From Bacteroidia bacterium (GTDB lineage: Bacteria; Bacteroidota; Bacteroidia; Cytophagales; Cyclobacteriaceae), in assembly GCA_030432655.1 (NCBI GenBank), contig JAUILA010000029.1, forward strand, positions 1 through 64,000: a stretch of DNA of 64,000 nt, read 5' to 3'. The notes beneath the pieces were generated by a model. The model saw nothing but the letters and a program-made list of their open reading frames with translations, searched no databases and had not been told where the DNA came from. Positions 25,985-34,593 of the stretch are shown here, in pieces (position 1 is the first letter of the stretch; each line of letters opens with the position of its first letter). The position numbers were made by a program, and so were the translations under genes.

Positions 25985-28900
25985 TTAGGGGGTGTCAGTT
26001 TGTTCGCCCAGTCGTTTAAAATACTCCGTTACTTCTTTCTTATAATAAGGAAAGAGCTTAGGCGGTACAGTTCGGAGCATTTCTATTTCCTGCTCCTTCA
26101 TCTGAAAGTATTCCTCCAGTGCTCTGGGCTTTTCTTTTTCGTAATCTTTGGCAGTTTCGCCTTTTCGCTCCTCGTCCATATCCCTTTCTCTCAAAGCATC
26201 CTCAGCCTCCAGTAAGCGAGTCATTATTTCTTTTTGCCGCTCAATGGTTTCCTGAGTGATCTCTTTATTTACAAGGTCCATCTCAGTTTCCTCCATTTTC
26301 TCAGGAATTCCCTGTCCTGGATTTTGTCCGCCCTCCTGCTCTATCTGCTCCTGCATTTTTTCAAAGGCTTTGCGAATTCTCTCCTGCTCAGCTGCTAATT
26401 TAGCCAACTCTTCGGATAATTCCCTCCCATCCTTTCCGCTGTTCTTCAGGTCTTCAATTTTCTGGTTTAACTGCTGCTGTAATTCAGACATTGAAGGCAT
26501 TGGTTGAGGTTTATCCGGTTTACCCTTACCCATAGCGTCGGACATTGCCTGTTGCATTTGCTGCATAACATCATCCAGTAAAAGTGCCAGGTTGTTCATG
26601 GAAGTCATGGCGAATTGCTGTGCAACAACTGCGTCCTGTTTTTTCCGCTCACGGATTCCCTCCATGCTATTGTCAAGATACTTATTCATATCACTCACCT
26701 CCCTCGTCACAAATGACTGAATCTGGAAAACACGGTTGGCAAGGGAAAGCAGACTGTCTTCAACAATGCGTGCATCATCACGAATCTTTAGCTGGTTCTG
26801 CCCCAGGTCTACAAATCGCGGATCACTTTGCTGGACTTCTCTGAACTCATCTATTAACGATTCCTGGTCAAAGGATAATTTGAGGAGATTGTGCATGATG
26901 TCCCGCAGGTCATCCATGTTTTCCATCATGGCCTGCATCTCCATACCCGATTGCATCTGCTGCATTTTTTCCTGCATCTGTTGCATTTGCTGGGTAGCAT
27001 TCCGCTGTTGTTCTCCGGATTTCTTGTTCTGCTTCTGCTCGAGACTTTCTTTGCTTTTTTCCTGTGAATCCTGAATCTCCTGTTGTTCCTGCTCCGTATC
27101 AGGTAAGGATTCAGGGCGCTTTAACTCCTGATTCATTTCTTGAATTGCATCCATGTTTTCTTGAATTTCCTCAAATTTTTCCTGCAATTCTTCTTGTTCA
27201 TCTATTAATTCTTGATTTTCTGATGCGTCAGACTCCTCCGTTTTTTCTGCAAGATCTTCCTGTTCTGATTTCAGATCATTGAGTTCGCCAAGATTTTCCC
27301 GGATTTTCTGTTCCAGTTTCCAGCGCTTCAAAAGTTCGAAGGCACGTTCCAGTTCTTTTTCCAGATTCTTTTCACGCTGATTCAGCTGGCCAAGCTTATC
27401 ACGCATTTCGTCAGTATTACGCTGTTCCTCCAGCAGTTTCTGTAATTCCTCGTAGAGCTTCCGGGTTTCATCGTCAAGAAGTTCGTCCATTAATTCACGG
27501 ATCTTTTCAGCTTTTTCACGAAGCTGCTTATTTTCCGACTGATCAAACCGGTCCATTTTCTCCAGCGAGTTTTTATACTCCTCCTGAAGTTTCTTTAACT
27601 CTTCATTTAACTCTTCACGTTGTTTCAGGATCTCCTTGATCATTTGTTCATCCTGCCAGTCAAGATCACGTTTTGACCGGAGTTTTTCTTCAGCCTCTTC
27701 TATCTGATTCTCCAGGTCCTGCGCTTTTTCAAGGGTCCGTTCGACATCATCTTTGGTCTTCTCCGACATCCGTTCAATCTCATCGCTGATCTCTTCTTTC
27801 CCCGGTATCCTGAATGTATAAGTTGCTGTTTTTGTGCTTTTCGCCCCGTTGACTCCATCATTATCCCATACACGCATAAAATATTCCAGCGATGCCCCTT
27901 CTTCATATAGGAGTGAATCAAAGTCCCATTGGTAATAGAAGCGTTGATTGGGTTGCGGACCGATAGGAATCGAAACCGAAGTATAGTCATTGTCTGTGTT
28001 GGCCAGCTTATAATAAAGCCTCAGGTTACTTAATCCGTAGTCATCCTGGATCATTCCTCTGAAGGCAACAAACTGAAATAAAGTGGTGTCCTGGTATTGC
28101 TCCAGCCGGATATCCGGATACGCATCCCTGGTAACGAATACACGATACTTTACTGCATCCTTATTGGTACCGTGCTCATTGAACATTTTGATCTCATAGT
28201 CCGCCGTCTCGCTTACAGTACGATCATAGGTATACACCTGATCGCTGCTTTCGCTGATTTCCTCCTGCACTTCTTCCCCGTTAAACAATAAGCTGAGACT
28301 GTCTGTGGCAAGAGTATTAAAAAGCCATTCAATATTTGTGCCTTCCGGAACCTGCAGATTACCGGTATTGCTGAGACGTTCATTCTTTCTCCCGAGATAC
28401 GCCGGATATTGCAGGGAGACATCAAAACCCTTCAGGTCCGGCCGGTCCACCACTTCAATATCAAATTCATCTGAAAAATAGCCCGCTGCCTCAAAACGAA
28501 TGTCCTTGTCATACTGAATCCGCTGGTACGTATGCGTAAAATTCCCCAGTCCGTCCGGTGTCAGCTTGATTCTCCGGTCTTTGTCTATGAGGTAGGCAAT
28601 AGCCGGAACACTTTCTCCCTCCAGGTGCAGCGTGAGCGTGTAGTCTTCATTTCTGTAGGCTTTCAGGTCTTCTTCATTTACCCCGAAGCTGAAGGGTGCT
28701 TTTGGTATAAAATCACGGTTAAAAAAAAGTATCCTCTGCGTATTGGCTGCAATAAATGAAGGCTGGAGAATAAGGATTAACAACAACACTCCGAGCGGAA
28801 CCAATGCGTATTTAAGATAAGGTATATTTTCTTCCCGGGGATTAACGGCCTGGCTGAACTCATAAGGACGTAGCTCGGCCGATCGCTGGGAAATACTTGC

Positions 28901-29272
28901 CTGCATCAGCGCAGAATCATTATTCATCTTTTCCAATTGAATCAGGTTCAGCAGACGATCCGCAATATTCGGAAAGAATTTGCCTATTCGCATAGCCGCT
29001 TGTTCCTCACTCATGGAGCGGCCGTTGTTCAGTAAATTAAACAGTGGGTTACCGATATATTTAAAGAGCACATAGCCTGAGGAAGTAATGAATACAAAGA
29101 GCATAAGAGCCCGTAGCCAGTAGCCAAACTGGAACATATACTCCAGGAAATTAACCACCAGAAATATGGTGATTATGGTGCCAAGGCCGATAAGTATACC
29201 CCGCAAAAGCAGGCTTGCAAAGTATTTTCGTTTATAGGCCTTTATTCTGTGTAGTATATTCGGATCGCTCAT
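25985..29272 (-). CDS. DUF4175-type large membrane-anchored coiled-coil protein
   Basis: 1095 residues. Two membrane helices lie near the N-terminus (about 20-42 and 46-70) and a third at about 155-172 (LKYALVPLGVLLLILIL). A beta-rich extracytoplasmic region (about 180-490) follows, and then a very long Glu/Gln/Lys-rich coiled coil (about 490-1050) with Met/Gln-rich stretches such as QMQQMQEKMQQMQSG. This layout is the DUF4175 pattern of Bacteroidota. It is the first gene of the unit that contains ybeY and mnmG. Function unknown; a structural envelope role is likely. Confidence 0.85.
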   Translation of the reverse strand: MSDPNILHRIKAYKRKYFASLLLRGILIGLGTIITIFLVVNFLEYMFQFGYWLRALMLFVFITSSGYVLFKYIGNPLFNLLNNGRSMSEEQAAMRIGKFFPNIADRLLNLIQLEKMNNDSALMQASISQRSAELRPYEFSQAVNPREENIPYLKYALVPLGVLLLILILQPSFIAANTQRILFFNRDFIPKAPFSFGVNEEDLKAYRNEDYTLTLHLEGESVPAIAYLIDKDRRIKLTPDGLGNFTHTYQRIQYDKDIRFEAAGYFSDEFDIEVVDRPDLKGFDVSLQYPAYLGRKNERLSNTGNLQVPEGTNIEWLFNTLATDSLSLLFNGEEVQEEISESSDQVYTYDRTVSETADYEIKMFNEHGTNKDAVKYRVFVTRDAYPDIRLEQYQDTTLFQFVAFRGMIQDDYGLSNLRLYYKLANTDNDYTSVSIPIGPQPNQRFYYQWDFDSLLYEEGASLEYFMRVWDNDGVNGAKSTKTATYTFRIPGKEEISDEIERMSEKTKDDVERTLEKAQDLENQIEEAEEKLRSKRDLDWQDEQMIKEILKQREELNEELKKLQEEYKNSLEKMDRFDQSENKQLREKAEKIRELMDELLDDETRKLYEELQKLLEEQRNTDEMRDKLGQLNQREKNLEKELERAFELLKRWKLEQKIRENLGELNDLKSEQEDLAEKTEESDASENQELIDEQEELQEKFEEIQENMDAIQEMNQELKRPESLPDTEQEQQEIQDSQEKSKESLEQKQNKKSGEQQRNATQQMQQMQEKMQQMQSGMEMQAMMENMDDLRDIMHNLLKLSFDQESLIDEFREVQQSDPRFVDLGQNQLKIRDDARIVEDSLLSLANRVFQIQSFVTREVSDMNKYLDNSMEGIRERKKQDAVVAQQFAMTSMNNLALLLDDVMQQMQQAMSDAMGKGKPDKPQPMPSMSELQQQLNQKIEDLKNSGKDGRELSEELAKLAAEQERIRKAFEKMQEQIEQEGGQNPGQGIPEKMEETEMDLVNKEITQETIERQKEIMTRLLEAEDALRERDMDEERKGETAKDYEKEKPRALEEYFQMKEQEIEMLRTVPPKLFPYYKKEVTEYFKRLGEQTDTP

Positions 29273-29346
29273 CTTCTTAAAACCTTCATGCCGGATAGTA
29301 TAAATACGCAGATCGGCCGTACTTTGTTGACCCGCCTGATCCCGCG

Positions 29347-29700
29347 TTATTCGCCATATTCTTCCTGAAAATACTCAATAATGTGCATTTTGAGTAATTT
29401 TTCCTGTTCAAGAAGGTCAAAATGGGGAAGTTTCTTTTTCACTTTCCAGTGCGGCCAGCCATCTTCATCGAGTCCTTCCAGCTCATAAAAACCCGACAGG
29501 CTAAGCACTTTACAGATTCCGATATGCATCAGATCCTGTTTTTCCTCTTTGGAAAAACGTCGCTTTCCCTTTCCAAGTTCCTGGACCCCGATTAGAAAAA
29601 GGACTCCATTGAGATCTTTCGGACGCTTTCCCACGATCTTCCCCACATCCCTAAGTAACTGATTCCAGTTTCTTTCCAGTTCAAGATCTTTTTTATACAT
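29347..29700 (-). CDS. Conserved-looking hypothetical protein
   Basis: 117 residues, soluble, with no signal peptide. Features are an N-terminal helical part (LERNWNQLLRDVGKIVG), the stretch GVLFLIGVQELGKG and a basic-aromatic segment near WPHWKVKKKLPHFD. It overlaps the end of the carboxymuconolactone decarboxylase-like gene by 8 nt and is translated with it. I recall similar orphan proteins in Cytophagales but know no function. Confidence 0.72.
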   Translation of the reverse strand: MYKKDLELERNWNQLLRDVGKIVGKRPKDLNGVLFLIGVQELGKGKRRFSKEEKQDLMHIGICKVLSLSGFYELEGLDEDGWPHWKVKKKLPHFDLLEQEKLLKMHIIEYFQEEYGE

Positions 29701-30070
29701 TCTCCTTATTTTGAAGAGAGTCCCAATAATCCACCGCGCGTCTCAGGTGCGGAATTACGATCGTGCCGCCGATCAGGTTGGCAATCGCAAATACTTCGAA
29801 CACCTCTTCTGACGTATATCCTTCTTCATGGCATTTTCCCAGGTGATACTTAACACAGTCGTCACAACGCAGGACCATTGAGGCCACCAGGCCCAGCAAC
29901 TCCTTGGTTCGCGAAGGGAGAGCCCCGTCATTAAACGTATTGGTGTCAAGGTTAAAGATACGCTTTAAAACCTTGTTATCGGCCGTGAGAATTCTTTCAT
30001 TCATCTTCTCACGATAGGTATTAAATTCTGCTACAGGATCCATGCTTTTAAATTTTTTCAAAGGTATCAA
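29693..30070 (-). CDS. Carboxymuconolactone decarboxylase / AhpD-like protein
   Basis: 125 residues, all-helical AhpD fold. The redox-type motif CDDCVKYH (about residue 64) with a His three residues later suggests alkylhydroperoxidase-like thiol chemistry rather than decarboxylation. Two starts are possible: 30070, or the ATG at 30043-30041 (MDPVAEF), which I consider at least as likely. The start region overlaps head-to-head with comF. Confidence 0.82.
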   Translation of the reverse strand: MIPLKKFKSMDPVAEFNTYREKMNERILTADNKVLKRIFNLDTNTFNDGALPSRTKELLGLVASMVLRCDDCVKYHLGKCHEEGYTSEEVFEVFAIANLIGGTIVIPHLRRAVDYWDSLQNKENV

Positions 30071-30761
30071 ATATAGTGCATTCGCTGATGAGTTCTTTGA
30101 CTTGCTGATGCCTGTACGATGCGGGGGATGTTCCCGGCCACTTTTGAGAAGCGAGCGTGCGCTCTGTACCCATTGCCTGGTCAGGTTGCCCAGGACCGGA
30201 AGTCATAAATGGCCGTGTGAGTTGCTGGAGCAAAAAGTATTCGGAAGATATCCGTTTCAGCCAGCATGGTCGTATCTCGTTTTTTCCCGGTATGGTCTGA
30301 CCAGGGAAATCCTGCATCATATAAAGTACGACGGGCATCAACGCCTCGCCCGCCAGCTGGGAAGGATGTATAGCCGGGAATTAATATCAGACGGGGTCGG
30401 GCTTAGTGCTGATATGCTAATACCTGTTCCGGTCCACTGGCGGCGCCACTGGAGAAGGGGATATAATCAGGCGGCGTGTTTTGCCAGCGGACTTGAAGAC
30501 GTCGTGGGAATTCCTTCCGAAGATTCAATTCTGTACAGAAAGAATAACCGTAAAAGTCAGACAACAACCAAAAGAATAGCGCGCTGGGGGAGAATGGAAG
30601 GTCAGTTTGGTGTACAGACACCTGCTGCGGTGTTTGGAAAGCAAATAATCCTGGTTGATGATGTTATTACAACCGGTTCAACCCTTGCAAGCTGTGCAGA
30701 TGTGCTTCTGGACGCCGGGGTATCCGGTATTGGTATTATCACCCTTGCTGTTGTAAAATAA
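30042..30761 (+). CDS. comF: ComF-family phosphoribosyltransferase-like protein
   Basis: 239 residues. The N-terminal zinc ribbon has two Cys pairs (CGGC near residue 27, CTHC near 43). The PRTase fold includes the middle segment HWRRHWRRGYNQA and the PRPP loop ILVDDVITTGST. ComF proteins support DNA uptake; in naturally competent bacteria ComF is a helicase-associated factor. The start at 30042 overlaps the divergent AhpD-like gene; an ATG at 30108 is an alternative that keeps the zinc ribbon. Confidence 0.88.
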   Translation: MLLNFFKGIKYSAFADEFFDLLMPVRCGGCSRPLLRSERALCTHCLVRLPRTGSHKWPCELLEQKVFGRYPFQPAWSYLVFSRYGLTREILHHIKYDGHQRLARQLGRMYSRELISDGVGLSADMLIPVPVHWRRHWRRGYNQAACFASGLEDVVGIPSEDSILYRKNNRKSQTTTKRIARWGRMEGQFGVQTPAAVFGKQIILVDDVITTGSTLASCADVLLDAGVSGIGIITLAVVK

Positions 30762-30764
30762 AAA

Positions 30765-30799
30765 ACCCTGCAGAGAAGCGTTAACTCCTTCTGCAGGGT
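30765..30799. terminator. Bidirectional hairpin terminator between comF and gldJ
   Basis: Arms ACCCTGCAGA (30765-30774) and TCTGCAGGGT (30790-30799) form a 10-bp stem. On the minus strand the hairpin is followed by TTTTTATTTT, a good intrinsic terminator for gldJ (stop at 30827). On the plus strand only a weak T-run follows. Confidence 0.75.
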
Positions 30800-30826
30800 A
30801 TTCTTGAGCAAATAAATTATTCTTTA

Positions 30827-32074
30827 TTAATAATTGGAGCCAGCCCGGATCATTGCGCAACGGAAACCGATAGTTGCTGTTGCCGAATCCTGGTCGAGGT
30901 ATCGACGCGTACCTGGCGACAGCCAGTAGGCTACATCTTTCCATGAACCACCTTTGTAGACGCGGGCCTCATCGGTGATTAGGGAAGTAAATCCTTCAGG
31001 ATTAGACTCCATATCACTATTGTAGTACGTTTCTCCGGTGGCCTGGTCACGAACCTCATCCATATACCCGTCGCGACGGATCGGGTTAAGATCATCAAAA
31101 TCCTGGAATGACATCGGACGATACACATCCAGTACCCATTCGCTAACATTACCCGCCATATTATACAGTCCGAAATCATTCGGAGGGAATTCGTATATAT
31201 AGGAAGTAATAAGGGCACCATCATTCAGCTTACCAGCAATACCGGCATAATCACCACGACCTCTTTTGAAGTTAGCCAGGAAATAACCCATTTCCTTACC
31301 ATAAGGATTCCTGAGAGCATGACCGTCCCACGGATATATCCGCTGGTGTGTCTGGTTTTCATCAAGCCACTGGGTTCCGATAAGGGCCGTAGCCGCATAT
31401 TCCCACTCCGCTTCCGAGGGAAGACGGTAGTTAGGAAGAACAAGACCTGATTCCAAAGGAATACGACCATCTGTTTCTGCATACTCTTCCCCGGCCTGTT
31501 CGGCAAGGTTCTGGTTTACAGCCAGTGTTCTCCATTCTGCATAGTTATTAGCCTGAACCCAGCTAACCCCCACAACCGGGAAGTAACGGAAACCAGGATA
31601 ACGCAAATAATGATCAGTATAAGGGTCATTATACGCAAGACGCTCTTCCCAGACAGTAGTGTCGGGCAGCGCGGCGAGATATACCTCCCTTGAAGAATCC
31701 GAAACATTCAGATAGTGGAGATATTCCAGCCAGTGAATGTTGGCAATTTCTGTTTCATCCATGTAAAAAGAAGCGACGGAAACCGTTCTTTCCAGGTTGT
31801 CACGCCGGTTCATAACATCTTCTTCGAAGGATCCGACAACAGCCCGGCCTCCTTCTATAAATACGAGGTTCGGCCCTTCGGGCTGACCGCTGTACGGATT
31901 GACCATAAAACCATTGTTGTCCTCGTCATTGTACGCTAATCCAGTCGCAGTACTCATCGCGCCCGGATGTACACTGGTGGGTCGGCTATTACCTCCCATG
32001 AAACATGATGAAAGGAATACGGAACCACCGATTAGGATTAAAGCACCTTTAAAAAAGCTGGCAGTTAATTTCAT
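30827..32074 (-). CDS. gldJ: Gliding motility / type IX secretion lipoprotein GldJ
   Basis: 415 residues with lipoprotein signal (GGSVFLSSC). The SUMF1/formylglycine-generating-enzyme fold lacks the enzyme's catalytic role in this family. GldJ-specific stretches are visible: FIEGGRAVVGS, SFYMDETEIANIHWLEYL, LPDTTVW, PVVGVSWVQA, GNVSEWVLDVY and YKGGSWKD. GldJ forms part of the outer-membrane gliding and T9SS ring-like assembly and stabilises GldK. No other gld or por gene is adjacent. The closely related GldK is the alternative; the DVMN and SFYMDETE context favours GldJ. Confidence 0.85.
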   Translation of the reverse strand: MKLTASFFKGALILIGGSVFLSSCFMGGNSRPTSVHPGAMSTATGLAYNDEDNNGFMVNPYSGQPEGPNLVFIEGGRAVVGSFEEDVMNRRDNLERTVSVASFYMDETEIANIHWLEYLHYLNVSDSSREVYLAALPDTTVWEERLAYNDPYTDHYLRYPGFRYFPVVGVSWVQANNYAEWRTLAVNQNLAEQAGEEYAETDGRIPLESGLVLPNYRLPSEAEWEYAATALIGTQWLDENQTHQRIYPWDGHALRNPYGKEMGYFLANFKRGRGDYAGIAGKLNDGALITSYIYEFPPNDFGLYNMAGNVSEWVLDVYRPMSFQDFDDLNPIRRDGYMDEVRDQATGETYYNSDMESNPEGFTSLITDEARVYKGGSWKDVAYWLSPGTRRYLDQDSATATIGFRCAMIRAGSNY

Positions 32075-32428
32075 ACCTGTTTTATTTACTCAAAAAAAAT
32101 TAAATACTCATTTAAAAAAGCCTGAAGTCACTGAACTTCAAAACTAAATGGAAGGCCAAAATAACACTTCTCCCAGAGAATTGTCATACTACGTACCAAA
32201 ATATGCATTTTTCAACGATTTTTGTCTTTTATCGCCTTATCGTGGTACGGAGGCAGCTTTCCATGCTTTAACATAACTTAAAAAGCCGGTAAATATTATA
32301 CGGAACGGCAAGTTTCATTACGCCAGATGGCAAATTCACCATTAACTTGACGTCCTGACCGCATAAGCCATTTCCGTGGCAAGATTCGGCATATATTGCT
32401 AATCTTGTAAGTACTATATTCCGGAACC
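32075..32428. other. Divergent intergenic region between gldJ and the LytS-like kinase
   Basis: 354 nt without a convincing ORF. It must carry promoters for gldJ (leftward) and the histidine kinase (rightward), but neither side shows a clear TTG/TAnnTTTG pair. A short hairpin GAAGT-CACTGA-ACTTC sits at 32124-32139 in the gldJ leader. Nothing else stands out. Confidence 0.5.
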
Positions 32429-33508
32429 ATGAATAAGGTAACTCCCGTAGTCCCGGTCAACTCTGTTAACCGAAGAAAACTGTACTGGATCTTCCAGTCT
32501 CTCGGCTGGGGTGTATTCTTCGTCATCCAGACGGTAGTTACCACGTATTTTATTGAAGAAGTCGCCTGGGAAGTATTCGCCCGGTTCCTCAATGTCACTC
32601 TGGTCGGATTTCTCCTTACTCATTTTTACCGGCAGTATATTAAACGTAAGAAATGGCTATCACTGAGCCTCTCAAATCTTGCCTTACGCGTTTTTCTCTC
32701 TTCTGTGATCCTGGCGGTGGTGTGGGCGATCATTGTACTCCCCATCAATTCATTTTATTTTCCGATGGAACAGGACAAGGAACTCCTCGCCTTTGAGATC
32801 CTGGTGCTTACTATGAACCTGACGGTGGTAATGCTGAGCTGGTCACTCATCTATTTCATCTTTCAGTTGTTCGTACACTTCCGGCAAAGTGAAATTGAGA
32901 AGTGGCGGCTGGAAGCAGCAGTGAAAGATGCCGAACTCATCGCGCTTAAATCCCAGGTCAATCCACACTTTATATTTAACAGTCTGAATAATATTCGTTC
33001 ACTGGTAATTGAGAATCCTGAGAAAGCCAGGGATATGATAACTCATTTATCCGGCCTGTTGCGGTACAGCATTCAGTTCAATACCAAAGAACGGGTTTCA
33101 CTTGAAGACGAACTGGAAATAGTACAGAATTATCTCAACCTGGAGTCAATCCAGTACGAAGACAGGCTGGAGTACAAACTGGAAGTGAAGCCGGAAACCA
33201 TGGATAAACTAATACCACCCATGGCAATTCAGCTGCTTGTCGAAAATGCGATCAAGCATGGTATTTCAAATTTGCCAAAAGGCGGAAGGGTGCATATTCG
33301 TACGTCGCTGGAGAATAACAACCTGCTGGTCGAAGTGATAAATTCCGGCCAGCTGAAGGACGGAGTCACCGGCACCGGGATTGGCTTGAAAAATGCATCC
33401 GAACGTCTTAAATTACTTTTCGGCAAACTTTCTAATTTGACAATTAAAAATATGGATGAAAGCCACGTACTTGCGAGCTTTTCTATTCCATTGACAAATA
33501 AATCATGA
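32429..33508 (+). CDS. LytS/YehU-type sensor histidine kinase
   Basis: 359 residues. Four membrane helices lie within residues 17-155. The His_kinase domain has its phosphoacceptor H180 in QVNPHFIFNSLNNIR, and the ATPase part shows LLVENAIKHGI and GTGIGLKN. This class typically pairs with LytTR response regulators, as here: the next gene overlaps by 4 nt (ATGA). There is no periplasmic sensor domain, so the signal is probably sensed in the membrane. Confidence 0.93.
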   Translation: MNKVTPVVPVNSVNRRKLYWIFQSLGWGVFFVIQTVVTTYFIEEVAWEVFARFLNVTLVGFLLTHFYRQYIKRKKWLSLSLSNLALRVFLSSVILAVVWAIIVLPINSFYFPMEQDKELLAFEILVLTMNLTVVMLSWSLIYFIFQLFVHFRQSEIEKWRLEAAVKDAELIALKSQVNPHFIFNSLNNIRSLVIENPEKARDMITHLSGLLRYSIQFNTKERVSLEDELEIVQNYLNLESIQYEDRLEYKLEVKPETMDKLIPPMAIQLLVENAIKHGISNLPKGGRVHIRTSLENNNLLVEVINSGQLKDGVTGTGIGLKNASERLKLLFGKLSNLTIKNMDESHVLASFSIPLTNKS

Positions 33509-34221
33509 TGAAATCACTGGTAATTGACGATTCAAGACTGGCACGGAACGAATTGAAAAGGCTTTTAAAAGACTTTGATACGGTCCAGATTATTGGAGAG
33601 GCTTCAAATGCCATGGAGGCACTGGAGAAAATTGAAAATGAAAAGCCCGATTTGATTTTCCTGGATATTCAAATGCCAGGTAAAGACGGGTTCCAGTTGC
33701 TCGAAGAACTCGATTACGTTCCGGAAGTTATATTTACCACCGCCTACGATGAATATGCCATTAAGGCATTTGAATTCAATGCGCTCGACTATCTGCTCAA
33801 ACCTGTTCAGAAAGACCGCCTCGCCGGAGCACTTTCAAAAATTTCTGAAAAACAGGAACGGGAATCGGCGGTTTCGGGCGAACGAATGACTTCTTCCGAC
33901 CAGGTATTTGTGAAAGACGGAGATAAGTGCTGGTTTGTACAGTTGTCGGAAGTACGCCTTTTCGAAGTGGAGGGCAATTATACCAAGCTGTATTTCGGGG
34001 ATCAGAAACCAATGATCCCGCGGACACTCAATTACCTGGAGACACGACTTGATCCCAAGAAGTTCTTTCGGGCCAACCGCCAGCAAATTATTAATCTCAA
34101 CTGGATTGAACGGATTGAGCCCTGGTTCAGCGGAAGTATCAAGATCTATATGAAAGGCGGGCATGAGGTCGACGTATCCCGCCGGCAGACCCAGCGGTTT
34201 AAAGATTTAATGAGCTTCTGA
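33505..34221 (+). CDS. LytTR-family response regulator
   Basis: 238 residues. The receiver domain has acidic residues D8/D9, the phosphorylation site D54 in FLDIQMPGKDG, and the switch Thr and Lys (FTTAYDEYA, LLKPV). The LytTR DNA-binding domain (about 135-238) includes EVEGNYTKLYFGD and FRANRQQIINLNWI. Translationally coupled to the kinase upstream. Its targets are not visible in the window. Confidence 0.93.
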   Translation: MMKSLVIDDSRLARNELKRLLKDFDTVQIIGEASNAMEALEKIENEKPDLIFLDIQMPGKDGFQLLEELDYVPEVIFTTAYDEYAIKAFEFNALDYLLKPVQKDRLAGALSKISEKQERESAVSGERMTSSDQVFVKDGDKCWFVQLSEVRLFEVEGNYTKLYFGDQKPMIPRTLNYLETRLDPKKFFRANRQQIINLNWIERIEPWFSGSIKIYMKGGHEVDVSRRQTQRFKDLMSF

Positions 34222-34341
34222 CACTCCGCATAAAGGAAATCATTCCCAATCTGGGACACTTTTAAGGAAGAAAACAGCCTGCAGTTCAATTCAGGCCACT
34301 TGGCACAGTTTTGTCAGCCACATGGCAAAACAGAATTGACT

Positions 34342-34593
34342 ATGATTTCGATTAAAGACTTTAACACCCTTCCCTTCGATAAGAAGTGCGATTTCATTAC
34401 GGTTTTTGCAGACTACCTGGCCCATCGCACAGACGATGGACATAAGTATTACCTGTATCATATGAATGGTTACTTCATTGAAGTAATTTTTATTCCATCC
34501 CATAAACGTGTGGCACAGATCAAGGCATTCACTTCAATGAAGCACATGGGCCCTTACTTATCACAGATAAAAATAGATGAGCTATGTCTGTAA
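34342..34593 (+). CDS. Small hypothetical protein
   Basis: 83 residues from the ATG at 34342 (MISIKDFNTLPFDKKCDF); the in-frame codon at 34300 adds 14 unlikely residues. Compact soluble protein with alternating hydrophobic strands (YYLYHMNGYFIEVIFIP) and no known motif. It lies 120 nt after the response regulator and its end overlaps the convergent mfd stop by 12 nt. I recall small proteins of this type near regulators in Bacteroidota but know no function. Confidence 0.68.
   Translation: MISIKDFNTLPFDKKCDFITVFADYLAHRTDDGHKYYLYHMNGYFIEVIFIPSHKRVAQIKAFTSMKHMGPYLSQIKIDELCL

Noticed and set aside
26900-27200. Repetitive Met/Gln/Glu-coding DNA that resembles a tandem repeat
   Set aside because: Irregular codon repetition of a coiled coil in the DUF4175 protein; no fixed unit or spacers, so not a CRISPR array or satellite.
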